Shown here: positions 1-11,237 of the stretch, piece after piece
Numbering within the stretch: the stretch's first letter is position 1
Layout of the letters: each line of letters begins with the position of its first letter
From: Cylindrotheca closterium
Taxonomy: Eukaryota; Bacillariophyta; Bacillariophyceae; Bacillariales; Bacillariaceae
Assembly: GCA_933822405.4 (NCBI GenBank)
Contig: CAKOGP040001758.1
Span: 673,657-737,656, forward strand
Direction: 5' to 3'
DNA: 64,000 nucleotides
Program-made: the position numbers and the translations under genes
The notes under the pieces: generated by a model
The model's database searches: none
Seen by the model: only the letters and a program-made list of their open reading frames with translations
Told to the model about the DNA's origin: nothing

Positions 1-1
1 A

Positions 2-2263
2 GTCAATCGAGTGGAAGATTTCCCCCACCAAACTTGCCAGACGGCAGCGGACCAAGCCATTCTCGATTCCTTCTTGGGAAATAACAATAACACGTCAAAG
101 TCCCTCTTGGTGGTGGAGGACGAAATCACCTCCCAACTCGGGGCATACACGTTGAAATCCACGCATTCCATGCAACTGATCGGACGTTACGCACAGGATC
201 GCATGGAATACGATTATGACTATTTTGTCACGAACCGGATTCAACCTACCCTTCAACTCTTGCAAGGCGCTGCCACTCTGACAACCACTTTCACATCCTT
301 TCCATCAGTATTGAATCACGAGGAGCTAACACAACGCCTTGAAGATTCCTTGAAGGATTTGGAAGCTACTCTCGATGCGGCCAAGACTCAGATGGACAAT
401 TTATCCGCGAGACTACAAGATTACACCCAGAGCATTGAAGCATTCTATCAACATTATCAAGATATCTACAGTCGACTCCGAAAGGGTGCCGAATTTGTAA
501 TTGAATTCCTTCCGACTGGTTCGAAGATACCAAATATGTTTGAAATGAACAGTCTTCCCAGAGCCAACTCGCTGTTGCCACAATTCTATCATTATCCAAT
601 AGATAATGATTTTGCCCTCCAGACCCAACAAGTGTTGGAGCAAACCAAAACAAAATTTATTCTGCTGTTGGAAGAGGTCTACACCGAAGTAGAACAAGAA
701 GCAAAGCATCACTTGAGAGGGCACAGCATGGACTTGATGGACAAAATTTCTGTTTCGTTGCAAATGGAAGGCTACGATCCTCCCAAATTTCAGGGGTCAC
801 TTGACGGAATCACCACCACCGTGGAGAAAGAGTTGCAATATGTGCAATCCCTAGGCAAGCAAATGCACCAGAGTACGACTGAAGTACTGGGACCATTGAA
901 AGACTTGTACCAACAACACCTTTCCACCAGCAACTTTCCATCCAACTTGACAATAAGTGGCAGTTGGAATCAGTCGTCCGCCATTGCCGCATCCGACATC
1001 TTGCCAACCACGACCTTTGATTACCTAAAGCCGGTATTTCCAGATATCTCGATTCCAGAATTTTTGCTTTCGATCTTTTCTTGGATTCTATCCAATGCTT
1101 GGATCGTCGAGACTGTTGTCCAAGCAATACGGTTGTGGATCTTGGAGGCCAAATATACCAAAGGAGCAATCCCCGATCTACCAGTACTGGATTACGAAGA
1201 GGAGTTTCTGTCACGGACCTTTGAAAACAATGGAGAATCTCGGTCGTTGGCACTCTTGTTCAAGACTCTTTTGTCTGCCTTTGCCTCGCCTTTGTACTGG
1301 TTGGGCTTGGTCCTTGTCCCACTGACTTTGGGAATCTTGGTCATTTGGCGTCCTCATGTACAGACGAGTTGTGTGGATTCCAGAAATGGTACCTACCTTG
1401 CCAATAATTTCTTTGCACCACTGCTCATTAATGGAGCCAACGCTCCTGGACATGCTCTGTATCTGCAGGGAGAATCGGAATGTCATCAATCCAAACAATC
1501 CATTTGCAATGAGATGTCGGTAGAATTCGACGCCGCCCTTCATTCGGACACGGCAACTGTGAATGCGTTGAAAGTACACCGAAATGAGTCTCTTCAAACG
1601 ATTCATGCCTTGGAAACTTGTATCGATTTGAGCTTGAATGCTGAAGCAATGGATCTGGCATGTTGTGGATTGAAGGGATACGGAACACAGAACTGCAATG
1701 ATACAGATCTGGTTTGTCCCATTGACGAGCTCGCTCCTCACGGAGAAGCTGCATCTTTTCGACCAGTGATGGAGTATATTGAGGATGGATCTTGTGCGAC
1801 TGACCGATTTCCTTTGAACTTGGACGATGCTCGCTTCAACTGCGCAGCTCTTACCAACGCATGTTTCGATATTCCATGTACTGGTGTGAACGAGGACTAT
1901 CTTTTGGCCAAGACCATTGGAGTAGACTGCCAAATTGAGCTGTATGTTTTGGATTGCTGCTCTTTTATCATTGTGGTTCTGTATCAGGTCATTGCAGTGA
2001 GTTTGATTTGCACAATGCTGTTTCAAGGGATTCGGCAGCTCTTTTGGCGCAAGCTATGTCCAGATGGAGTTCGCTTTCACACTCAGCTCTGTGAGAATGG
2101 AAAAATTGCATTTGGCGACAGCAAAATGGATCGGTTTGAGCGAATGTCAGTGACAATCCAACGCTATGAGCGCAGTGGTAAATTCAAGTTGATACTTGGA
2201 TGCTTGGCACTGATTTGGTGGGGTATCTCATTGGTCGTATTTCGTCATTATGAGGTTTTCTGA
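2..2263 (+). CDS. Large multi-span membrane protein, 5' end outside window
   Basis: The frame is open to the left edge with no ATG near it, so the N-terminus lies outside the window; it ends at TGA 2261-2263, leaving about 754 residues. The first 340 residues (counted from position 11) are mostly helical, with a coiled-coil-like stretch around 105-150. Hydrophobic segments lie near 349-372, 421-445, 645-673 and 727-747. Between the second and third lies a Cys-rich loop of about 200 residues, probably extracytoplasmic and disulfide-bonded, with several N-x-S/T sites. The overall plan (long soluble segments between few membrane spans, Cys-rich loop) recalls tetraspan surface proteins such as prominins, but I see no diagnostic motif and assign no function. 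The 271-residue antisense frame inside it looks like a shadow. Confidence 0.75.
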   Translation, partial: VNRVEDFPHQTCQTAADQAILDSFLGNNNNTSKSLLVVEDEITSQLGAYTLKSTHSMQLIGRYAQDRMEYDYDYFVTNRIQPTLQLLQGAATLTTTFTSFPSVLNHEELTQRLEDSLKDLEATLDAAKTQMDNLSARLQDYTQSIEAFYQHYQDIYSRLRKGAEFVIEFLPTGSKIPNMFEMNSLPRANSLLPQFYHYPIDNDFALQTQQVLEQTKTKFILLLEEVYTEVEQEAKHHLRGHSMDLMDKISVSLQMEGYDPPKFQGSLDGITTTVEKELQYVQSLGKQMHQSTTEVLGPLKDLYQQHLSTSNFPSNLTISGSWNQSSAIAASDILPTTTFDYLKPVFPDISIPEFLLSIFSWILSNAWIVETVVQAIRLWILEAKYTKGAIPDLPVLDYEEEFLSRTFENNGESRSLALLFKTLLSAFASPLYWLGLVLVPLTLGILVIWRPHVQTSCVDSRNGTYLANNFFAPLLINGANAPGHALYLQGESECHQSKQSICNEMSVEFDAALHSDTATVNALKVHRNESLQTIHALETCIDLSLNAEAMDLACCGLKGYGTQNCNDTDLVCPIDELAPHGEAASFRPVMEYIEDGSCATDRFPLNLDDARFNCAALTNACFDIPCTGVNEDYLLAKTIGVDCQIELYVLDCCSFIIVVLYQVIAVSLICTMLFQGIRQLFWRKLCPDGVRFHTQLCENGKIAFGDSKMDRFERMSVTIQRYERSGKFKLILGCLALIWWGISLVVFRHYEVF

Positions 2264-3046
2264 TGAATGAAGTGCACGACGCTTATATTGCTCCCAACAG
2301 CCATCAACATAGATGTTACAACCAAATGAATAGTAATAATATAATTTGAGTGTACCATCCTTACCTATCTATTTTATGCTGCTACCATCTGAGTACCAAG
2401 TACTGTTAGGTAGAGTACAGACAGCAGCCAGCATCTGTAGTCGAAGGAATCAATCAATCAAAGCTTTCAAGTTTTCATCACCAACCGCGATGCAGTACGA
2501 CAAATTGGCGCGTGATCACTTTTGTCAAAACGAAACAAACGTCACTCACTCTTCGCATCGGTCTCCCCTACTTGGTACGTGTGATACCAGTATCACTACT
2601 CCCAACCTGCAATCTAAGGTTCTGGTTTTGCCTGAAATCCTTTCCCATTCCGAAAGCCGAAGGCCCAAAGAATGGCTGCCAATGCGAACCTCCATGTAAA
2701 TCACTATCAATGCGAACAGACACCTTTGCCGCACCGCACTATTCAAGCAACAACTTCCGTTCTGTTCACTTTCATATCACCGAAGCATGATAAGTGTTTC
2801 ACCAGTACTGGTAGTCGGAGTCTCCAGCAGGATGCGCAATCCGAAATTGGTGATTGGACGAGAACTCCTCACATTTTGAAAATTGCAAAGCAAGAAACGC
2901 ACATAAATTATACCTTTCCCCAATGTAAGTTGGTAAACAAGGAATCAACTTACTTGACTCTTTTATTTCACTTTCAACTGACACAATCCCTTTCGGAATG
3001 CAGCAACTACTGATATCATCATTTTCTTTCATCTGTTCTTACAAGA
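2264..3046. other. Intergenic, no gene seen
   Basis: This 783-bp stretch separates two plus-strand genes. It has only short overlapping frames without family resemblance or convincing splice partners. It should contain the 3' end of the upstream transcript and the promoter and leader of the SLC13 gene. Confidence 0.6.
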
Positions 3047-4852
3047 ATGAACTCACTGAAGCCCAATAAAGTTGAGCCGTTGCATCCTGATGATGTCCCA
3101 GAAGCATCCGATACCTCCAACACTGACGACTTGGAGCTCCTTGAGAAGGCTCCACACCAATCTTTCTCTACGACGGACATGACTGGCACTGTTGAATCTC
3201 ACAACTATGAAGACTCGGAGCTTCTTGAGAAAGCTCCTCCAGTCCAAGAAGACAACGATATGGGCCCAGAAGACAACGAAGAAAGTGGCAAGAGTTGGTT
3301 TCGAATCATCATTTTTCTTGCTGCTTTCATATTTGGAATTGTCCTCTGCTTCATCGAAGTCGGTGGAGACGATAAGATCAGCAAGACTATGGCTGTCGCT
3401 ATTTGGATATCTACTCTTTGGCTGACTGAGTTGATCCCTCTTGTCGTCACTGCATTCATGCCACTATTCCTTTTCCCTATGTTTGGCATTGTAAGCTCTG
3501 CAACTGTTGCCGGAGCCTACATGAACAACACTATCTTCTTGTTTTTGGCTGGGATGCTTATGGCTTTGACACTTGAGCGTTGGGACTTACACCGTCGCTT
3601 TGCTTTCAAGATCTTATCTTGGTGTGGTGCAAAGCCTGGTGCTCTACTGTTCGGCATGATGTTTGCGACCTTCATCCTTTCGATGTTTGTTTCAAATACT
3701 GCTACAGCATTAATGATGGTACCAAATGCGATTCCTATCATTGACTGCCTAGAGCGTCAAGCTTCAGTCGAAAACAAGGAAGAATCCAAGCGATTTGGTG
3801 TTGCAGTCATGTTAGGCATCGCATACGCTGCCAATGTTGGTGGAATTGCAAGTTTGATTGGCACACCACCAAATCTTGTATTCCAAGCACAGCTTGAAAT
3901 CATTTATCCAGAGGCTCCCGAAGTTACCTTTGCTGATTGGTTCAGCTTTGGATTTCCTCTCGGTCTTCTCATTTTCGTCATTGAATGGATCTATCTACGA
4001 TTCTTGTACCTACGCAACTACAGTGGCGCCGTCGTCGACAAAGATATCTTTCTCAACAAGTACAAAGAACTAGGGGCATGGACGTTCGAACAAGTGTATG
4101 TCTCTATTCTCTTTACAGCCTTGGCTCTGCTTTGGATCTTTCGCGGAGATATGAATTTCTCTTCTTTCACTCTCAAAGGATGGACTAGCATCTTTGCCGA
4201 AGGCAAGATGATCTCCGATGCAACGATAGGTATGCTGGTTGCAGTCATCCTGTTTGTCACACCAGCAAAGCCCTGCAATCTTCCTGGTGCTCCCGCAGAT
4301 GCCACGAGCAAACGCACCATCACGGTATTGGACTGGGAGACGGCCAAGAAACTCCCTTTCGACATCATCTTTCTTTTCGGTGGAGGCTTTGCCCTAGCAA
4401 AAGGCTTCGTGGCGTCGGGATTATCCACTTGGTTGGGTCAGAGGCTCGTTGTTGATGCAGTCTCGCTTCCTGTCCAAGTCTTCTTGGTTACATTTGTAAT
4501 TGAGTGGGTAACCTGCTTAACTTCGAATACCGCCACTTCGAACATCATGATTCCAATTGCTGCAGAAATGGCCAATGCAGCCCAGGTGTCTCCGTACACG
4601 ATAATGATCCCTGTCACCTTGGCTTGCAGTTGTGCCTTTTGCTTGCCAGTGGCAACTCCTCCAAACATGGTGGCGTTCTCTTCTGGATACCTTCCGATAC
4701 GTGAAATGATGAAGGCTGGCGTCTTCATGAATGTTATTTGCTCGATACTAATAGTGGGATGGACCTTTTCTCTCATCCCTTCTGCCCTAGACTTGGAGCC
4801 TGATGAGTTCCCTGAATGGGCTGAGACAGCATCCTTTGCTGGCTCAGCATAA
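3047..4852 (+). CDS. SLC13/DASS-family sodium-coupled anion (dicarboxylate or sulfate) transporter
   Basis: A 601-residue unspliced membrane protein. It carries the two hallmark Ser-Asn-Thr hairpin motifs of the divalent anion:Na+ symporter family, at about Ser216-Asn217-Thr218 and Ser493-Asn494-Thr495, plus the conserved GTPPN stretch after the first; in this family these form the Na+ and substrate sites. About 11 hydrophobic segments follow an acidic N-terminal tail of about 83 residues. That tail holds two near copies of an acidic dileucine-like motif, DDLELLEKAP and EDSELLEKAP, which could be sorting signals (inference). Substrate (dicarboxylate, citrate, sulfate or silicate-unrelated anion) cannot be read from sequence. 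The ATG at 3047 has A at -3 and is the first in frame. Confidence 0.93.
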   Translation: MNSLKPNKVEPLHPDDVPEASDTSNTDDLELLEKAPHQSFSTTDMTGTVESHNYEDSELLEKAPPVQEDNDMGPEDNEESGKSWFRIIIFLAAFIFGIVLCFIEVGGDDKISKTMAVAIWISTLWLTELIPLVVTAFMPLFLFPMFGIVSSATVAGAYMNNTIFLFLAGMLMALTLERWDLHRRFAFKILSWCGAKPGALLFGMMFATFILSMFVSNTATALMMVPNAIPIIDCLERQASVENKEESKRFGVAVMLGIAYAANVGGIASLIGTPPNLVFQAQLEIIYPEAPEVTFADWFSFGFPLGLLIFVIEWIYLRFLYLRNYSGAVVDKDIFLNKYKELGAWTFEQVYVSILFTALALLWIFRGDMNFSSFTLKGWTSIFAEGKMISDATIGMLVAVILFVTPAKPCNLPGAPADATSKRTITVLDWETAKKLPFDIIFLFGGGFALAKGFVASGLSTWLGQRLVVDAVSLPVQVFLVTFVIEWVTCLTSNTATSNIMIPIAAEMANAAQVSPYTIMIPVTLACSCAFCLPVATPPNMVAFSSGYLPIREMMKAGVFMNVICSILIVGWTFSLIPSALDLEPDEFPEWAETASFAGSA

Positions 4853-5436
4853 ACCGCACGGTCTAGCTGCTATTGTATCCATTAATGTAATCTCACAATA
4901 TTATAAACAACTTCTGTTTGTACACTCTAGCTAGTGTCATTGACTTTTGCTGATTTGTGTGGCAAACGAAGAGAAGATATAAAGAATAGCACTTATCAAT
5001 AGGTTTTTTCGATTGATTGATTCGATCCCGTCGACTACTTCGTCTCTACCGGTAAGATAGCCCTGCCGTCCTCCGATCAGCTCTTATAGGAGGGAGGTTG
5101 GAAGTTGTTAGCTGCACGTCACGCTGGCCGATCGCAATGAATGAGGGCGGCGTGTAAGGAGCTGGAGTTTTTCGTTCACTTGCAGACAAAGGCTGGGTAC
5201 CAAGAGAAAAATTGAATTACCACGACACAAGTGGGTGAATTCAATCTCAGTCGATAAATTGGGCATCCTTTGCGCATCGACAACAACTTTTGACGGTCGA
5301 AGGCCGTTCGGCCTTTGTCCGTCTGTAACACGATGTAGTCAAAGTGATCGAACAAAAATATCACGTGATTTTAAAAATATTGTTGCAAAACATTCAGTGA
5401 AAGTTGCATTACATTTCAAAATCAATCACTTGCTTT
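4853..5436. other. Intergenic, contains left inverted repeat
   Basis: No coding signal is seen here. The stretch includes the 3' end of the SLC13 transcript and, at 5301-5353, the left terminal inverted repeat of the element described separately. The transporter ATG is 83 bp inside that repeat. Confidence 0.6.
5301..5353 (+). repeat. Left terminal inverted repeat, 53 bp
   Basis: Pairs with 11050-11102 in inverted orientation (50/53 identical). The outer part holds a tight hairpin, AAGGCCG-TT-CGGCCTT, with 7-bp arms and a 2-base loop. Confidence 0.8.
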
Positions 5437-7214
5437 ATGGAACCTGTTCCCTCTACCGATGACGAGCACCAAGAGCAGCACGACAATCATAACAAATTGA
5501 ATCTCTGGCAAGGTGTCGCCTTGCTCACGGCAGACTGCCTTGGTGTTGGCGTTCTTGCCTTGCCATATGACGCTTACAAATTAGGATGGTCGTTTGGACT
5601 TCCTTTTCTCATCATCAACTTTCCAATCAATTACTTTAGTGGAAATTACCTGTCTGTAATCGCATTGGATCTGGAGAGAGATTCAGATGCACAAGAAGAT
5701 GGCGAAAATGCGACAGAGCTGGATGAAACAGCCGACAATGCGGAATTAGAAATGCAAGAAAACCATTCCCATAAACAAACGTCCAGAAAGACGTACGCAG
5801 AAGTTCCAAAATCACCTTCAGCTGAGGAATCCATGGTAGATGAAGACATCTTTAACGATGAAGATATTGTTGAAGATACTTTGGAAGAAGAAGACGAGCC
5901 TCCAGTCCAGCCACCGACATCTTCAACCTATGATTTGATTTCAATCAGCGACCAAGTGTTTCACGGGCCACACGCAGCCAGACTTGTAGCTCTTCTTTAC
6001 TACACGAACTTATTTTTGGTATTGGGTGACTATTTGCTTGTGATGAGCAGAGCGGTGTCTGCGATGCTGGCGGATAAGATCTGCTTGCCCGTTGCCGGCA
6101 TAATAGCATCTCTCCTCATGTTTGCAATATGTCAACTCAAGACAATGGCTAATCTGGGGAGGAAGGTTTCTGTTGTTTCGCTACTTGCTATGGTCATTGT
6201 ACTCGCCCAGTGTCTATTCCATCACCGAATGGGTTCCGCAATTCCTATCGATTTTGCAGAAAGAGAAAATCCAAGCATGTGGCAGAAACTAGGTGCATTG
6301 GCCAGCATTGCGTTTGCAGTTGGCTCACAGAAGCTCTTCTTGAATATTCGCCATGAGCTGAAGGATAGAAAACAAGCATCAACGACCTTGGGATGGTCAC
6401 TCACTTCGTATGGAGCTACATATTTGCTTGTCATTCTGTTTGCTGGGCCACGTAAGTCACACCAATTGCCATTGAACGTATTTTACAGATAGTCGATTGT
6501 GTCTCACATGACTATATCTCGAAACGATTAGACCCGCCATCGTTTCTCTTTGACGCCATTCCTGAAGGAATAAGCAGACGGATAGCTGGGCTTCTGCTGT
6601 GGGGTCACGTTGCTGTGAGTTATGCCATCAATTGTCAGGCTCTTTGCTCTTCGATTGATAGGGCCCTGGTGTTGCGGTTTCCCGTCACATCGGATGACTC
6701 TTCGAAACGTTGGCTTGGCCTCACATTGTCAGTATGTGTATCATCATACTTGGTGGCCAACGCAATTCCGTTCTTCAAAGATTTGGTCGCCCTCATTGGT
6801 GCACTGACAAGTATACCATTGACGTTGATGCTGCCAGCTTTGCTGCATCAAAAGGCGACAAACCTTCGATTATGGCTTCCAAGGGTAGGAGAATGTTTTC
6901 CGCTTGTGGGCTCATACCCGTTACTCGTTTATTCGTTGGTCTTTTTCATCGTTGGACTCCTTGGCGCGCTATCGTCAATTGATCAAGATTGGCTGAGTCA
7001 TGGCAAACCGTTCTCTTGCCGGTAAGCTCATGTAAATTCATATAGAAAGTATATTCCCGGAGTTTGAGTTCTTGGGTATGTCTTTGGAAAGAGAGTACGA
7101 TTCATTGGAGCTATCTCAATCTCAACTTGTAGTGGTCCAAACGTGAAATGTCTTTGTCTCTGTAGGAGTGGGGATGCTGCCGATAGCATCTTGCCTTCCG
7201 ATTGCTATCCGTAA
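5437..7214 (+). CDS. AAAP-family amino-acid transporter (three exons)
   Basis: Exons 5437-6451, 6532-7021 and 7166-7214 join in frame to 517 residues. Introns are GTAAGT-TAG and GTAAGC-TAG, 80 and 144 bp. The first membrane helix carries the Aa_trans-type sequence with a G-V-G-V-L-A-L-P core, and about ten further hydrophobic helices follow, so it should move amino acids or related solutes across the plasma or an internal membrane. A long acidic loop of about 90 residues splits the helix 2-3 region (around residues 80-160), unlike compact family members. The last exon adds only 15 codons. I use ATG 5437; the frame extends upstream without ATG. It appears intact, in contrast to the broken gene facing it 155 bp downstream, and both lie between the same inverted repeats. 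Confidence 0.85.
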
Positions 7215-7369
7215 CAGAGGCGAAGATAGAAACCAGATTCATGGTTGGTTGGGAATTCAGAATCTAATAGTCCCTCTTGCGAACGATGAGCTATGGACTT
7301 ACATCCAACAATCCCAAAGAAACAAATAAAGCGACCAATAAAGATTTTTATTCTAAAGCCAGATCAACG

Positions 7370-10300
7370 CTACAGTATTCTTGGCCTCTTGGAAGAGTGC
7401 TCGTCAATTATATGATCGTAATCCTTGCGCTCTTCGGGAGCTTCACTTTCAACATCGATGTTTGAAACTGTTGATCCCGCCTCCTCTTTGATGGCGTTCA
7501 CTATCTTTGCATGTAATTTGTTTTGTTGTTGTTGATCTACAACTGTGGCAAGCTTTAAACTCCCGGCAACTCTTCGGTGTTTTTCTACCACAGTGGTATT
7601 GAACGGACAAACCTTCATGTAGAAACCAAGAAACTTCAAGTGTTTCCCCTGTCGAACGGCCTCTTGGACCTTGGCCTCATCTTGATCATCAAACACTTCA
7701 TCGTTTCCTTCTTTGTAGTCTTAGTTTGCAATGTCACCAACCTGATCTGCGACCGGGTTATTCTTGTTAGGTGCCGTAGCTTTGGTAGGCGGATAATACG
7801 TCCCGATTGTATCACATAATCCACCATCCGAAGCATCCACATGCATTTCACCTTCTGCTTCTAGAATCGATTCGTTTGTCTCTTCCCTCATCCCCCCCTC
7901 GACACCCGAAGTTTTCCGTTCCTCTTCCTTTTGTTTGCCTTTTGCAGCCATTCGAATCTTGTTGGCATTGCGCCACATTTCTTCATGTCCACCGTCTCCT
8001 GCCCAGGTGCGTCCCTCTGTAGGCTCTAGTAGCTTCGACTTTGAAATGAGAGCCTCGATTACGTTCATTTCCTGAGTTCTTTTTGGAGCAATTGGCGACT
8101 TTATATTGAAACCATGTTCATCCACGTCACTGACTTCGCCTTTTCTAACTTTGCTTTGTTTGCGATTTTGATTTTCGGGTCCTCTTCCTGTCATCCAAAA
8201 CTGCAAGAAAAGTCGACAGGCTCGAGAGAGCGCAATATACGTGCTTTGGGCTGCAAACCCCTCAGAATCTTGAACCGTTTTCATTTCAGCTAGATACCGA
8301 TTGATATGTTCCTTATTGCGTCCAATGAAATCATCGCATGGCCCTTCTTCAATCTAACGAAACGATTGCATCGAACCATATGCAGCAAATTTTCGTCCAT
8401 TTTGTAGAGTGCCTCCATTTGCCGAAGTGAACATTCCTCATATTTGTCCTTTCCGAATGCAGCAAAAACAGGGAGCCAATCCACGTAAAGCGCCTCAATT
8501 GAAACGGCGTCACCAGTCCTCGTCGACTTTGAACCATGCTCGAACTCACGCCAAATGTCCAAAAAACGAATCGAGGTCACCACCACCTCGTCCTTGCTCT
8601 CTCGCAATTTCTGTACGAACTCTTCAAAGCTCTCGGCCATAGCAACTGGACCTGCACCATGCAGAGTATTTTTTGCATTGCACCACTTTTGCCACAACGC
8701 TCGTTCCAATTCACTACCAACAAGATTGAGAAACTCTTTTGAATTCTAATATTTTTCCTTCGGGTCGGCAGTAATCGTTCGACACTCTAGGGCGTATTGA
8801 AAACACTGTAGCCAATTCCCGTAGAAACCAACAAAAAGACAGTCCAACTGGTGTACACTGAAATTGAAGTCACCTGGTATGACAGTGAGTTTTTGGAACA
8901 TAGCTTGTAGCACATCAGCTAATTCGGTTGCAGCGTTGTTCTTGTTTGTGTCTCCAACACTCTTCAATGCCTGTTTTGTCATTCTCTTTGCAAACGACAA
9001 TAGCACGTCGACCGTCATTTCGTTACCAGCCACAACGAGATTTCGTTCTTCGAACTTTTCGCCTAATGAGTATTTCACCGTTCCATCACTTCGTCTGTCC
9101 ACTTTTAGGAAGCCACTCATCTCGATGTTTTCTGAGAGTACGTTGCCGCTCCCTTCAATGCTGCTTTCCTTATGTATCAACGAGCGTAGAGGAAAGATTT
9201 TGGTGACATGGGCTTCGAATTTATTCCAACTTGCTACTGTTCGTTGTTGAAATGCTTTCGCTTTTTCACAGAGCTCTTGTTTGTCCCTTATCGCCCGAAC
9301 AACATTATTTTCATCGTTTTCTTTCCCAGTTGGGGTCAGGTCGTCCACCGGTGTCAAATCCACCGCTTCTGGCTTACATGACACTAAATAGCGCTTTATG
9401 TCACGTAGCGCTCTTGCAATCTTCAAGACCTTCTGGTACCAAATCACGCGCTTGCCATGGCTTGATGGATCGTTGTCTTCGGCGAAGGGGCGTCCAGTCT
9501 TACTCTGAAAACGTTGCAGTAAAGTCGCGTGATCCAGCTGACCCCAAATCAACTCTTCGATCATGTCGTTCCGTTGAGCATCATTCAGTTGCTCAAGGCA
9601 TTCGAACGGGAACATGCCAGGTGGAGCAGGGATCCGCTGATCAAGGTAAATCGATTTTCCTGGTTGTGCTTGCTGTGGAGTTGGAATAAATGATTTTGGG
9701 ACATTAGGTGGTATGCATAACGAACAGTGCAATGTGTGTCGGTCACAGACTTCCCAAACCTGAGAGGCTTGATGGAAGTCTTTAAGTTATCCCAGCATGT
9801 GAGAATATTTTTGTGACGCTTCAAGACTTTCAAATCCTCATCAAACTTAGAAAATCGTTTCCTTTTGTCGATGCCCAAGCTGCGAGACGAAGTGGCTAGG
9901 CCTTGCCACTCTCCCAAGCTTTGCTCCAATACAAAACCACCTTCGGTATGGAATGCGTAGGCAAGTATCAGGCCAAAGGCAGAAAAAGCCATCTGACTCC
10001 TTTGCTTCTCATTGTACAACAATCTTTGTACTACTTCGAATTCAGTGTGGTTGTTTCTCAGTTCCTTCGAAATCTTCTTGTATGTGATTGGTAGGTTATC
10101 GAGCACAATTTTGTGGATTTCATTTACATCATTTTCAGTCAACAGTGGTTTGTTGAGCTCAATGAAACCACTTGAAACACCATCCAAACTCGAGGAAAAT
10201 ATCTCGTCAATCTGATCGCATACTTTGTTCCTTTTTTCATTTTCTTCTCTTTCCTTTTCCTCTGCCGCTTTTCGCAACTCAAGAGATTTCTTTGTGCTGC

Positions 10301-11007
10301 TGAATGTAGCAGCGATCGATGCCCACCTTTCCTTCTGGAAAATTTCCACAATCTTCAATACCACAATGCGATCCCCCCTTGATTCCTGGAGCAGATGATC
10401 CATTACTCCAATTCGTTTCTCCTTATCTTTTTGGTTTTTGTACACACCTTCGAGAAAATCAGAAACTTCTTTTACTTTGTTTCCTAGTTCGCTCCACAAC
10501 TCGAAACGATTATAAGCCAAGAAGTCTTTCTTCACAGCAATGAAGTCGACAGGATTTTGTCCACCAAAAGTAAAAGACAACTTCGTGTCATCAGGTTGCT
10601 TGATGACGCTCCTATTAAGACTTGCGACTTTTGCTCCCCTTACAACAAGAACCTCTGACGCAAATTCCAATCTTCTCATTGTCGAACGAACGAGCACTTT
10701 CGTGTGTTACCTTCACAAGTCTCTGCCGCAGTTTAGTGGTGCTCCGAAATGGAACAACAATAGTAACATCCTTATCACTATCATGGTTTACAAGATCTAC
10801 AAGGCCCATGCGATTAAGGCCAACAAGTGGGTCTTTTTCAGCAACGTTGTTTGCATCCACACCCATCAGTTTTAGGGAGTCGTTCTTGGTCTCCAAACGA
10901 GCTCTACTGATTGGTCCAACGGCAAATTTTTCATCGTTTGTACATTTCTATTCGTGATATGGAGGTGGTTCGATGCCATAAGCCTCGGACAGCGAGACTT
11001 TTGACAT
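7370..11007 (-). pseudogene. Broken transposon-type gene, possibly DUF6589-like
   Basis: Reading from ATG 11007-11005, the frame stays protein-like for 3.6 kb but is broken at least six times: in-frame TAG at 10950-10948, a frame change between about 10697 and 10615, another near 9740, in-frame TAG 8748-8746, a frame change near 8320 and in-frame TAA 7723-7721. After each nonsense codon the same frame resumes with coding-like sequence, so these are lesions, not gene ends; none matches a convincing intron. The conceptual product would be about 1,200 residues, with a Glu-rich coiled middle, an RNKEHINRYL motif near 8300, and a basic C-terminus ending SSKRPRIL. The late acidic and E-H-x-N features remind me of DUF6589 proteins of eukaryotic mobile elements, a weak match from memory. 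Its start lies 42 bp inside the right inverted repeat. Confidence 0.7.
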
Positions 11008-11049
11008 TATGCATGCTGTGATGACTCCAACGTAGACCGCAGGCACACT

Positions 11050-11102
11050 GTTCGATTTCTTTGACTACATTGTGTTACAGACGGACAAAGGCCGAACGGC
11101 CT
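11050..11102 (-). repeat. Right terminal inverted repeat, 53 bp
   Basis: Inverted partner of 5301-5353 with three mismatches. It ends 135 bp before the RPB12 start codon, so it may lie in that gene's promoter. Confidence 0.8.
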
Positions 11103-11237
11103 GTAGTGATTCTAATAAATAAATTCTAATAAAATAATAGAAGTAAAATTAAGACGCTGTCTTGCCGTCGACAGAAAAAACAAAAATTCAACACCAATAA
11201 TAAAAACAAATCACTTCGTTTCACTGATTGAGGGATC

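Larger units (their letters stand above)
5301..11102. mobile_element. Candidate decayed DNA transposon of 5.8 kb with inverted termini and an intact transporter gene inside
   Basis: Bases 5301-5353 and 11050-11102 are inverted copies matching at 50 of 53 positions by hand alignment. Two genes fill the interval head-to-outside and tail-to-tail: a plus-strand amino-acid transporter starting 83 bp inside the left repeat, and a minus-strand broken gene starting 42 bp inside the right repeat. A large ORF abutting a terminal repeat is what an autonomous DNA transposon looks like, and the transporter would then be cargo. I see no clear target-site duplication just outside the repeats (left flank ends GGTCGA, right flank begins GTAGTG), which fits an old insertion but weakens the case. 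Alternative: two unrelated copies of a dispersed repeat happen to flank host genes. Confidence 0.55.

Noticed and set aside
1211..2026. A 271-codon minus-strand open frame opposite the first gene
   Set aside because: Composition is Cys/Ser/Gln-heavy without domain features, and the sense frame encodes a coherent membrane protein; it is an antisense shadow.
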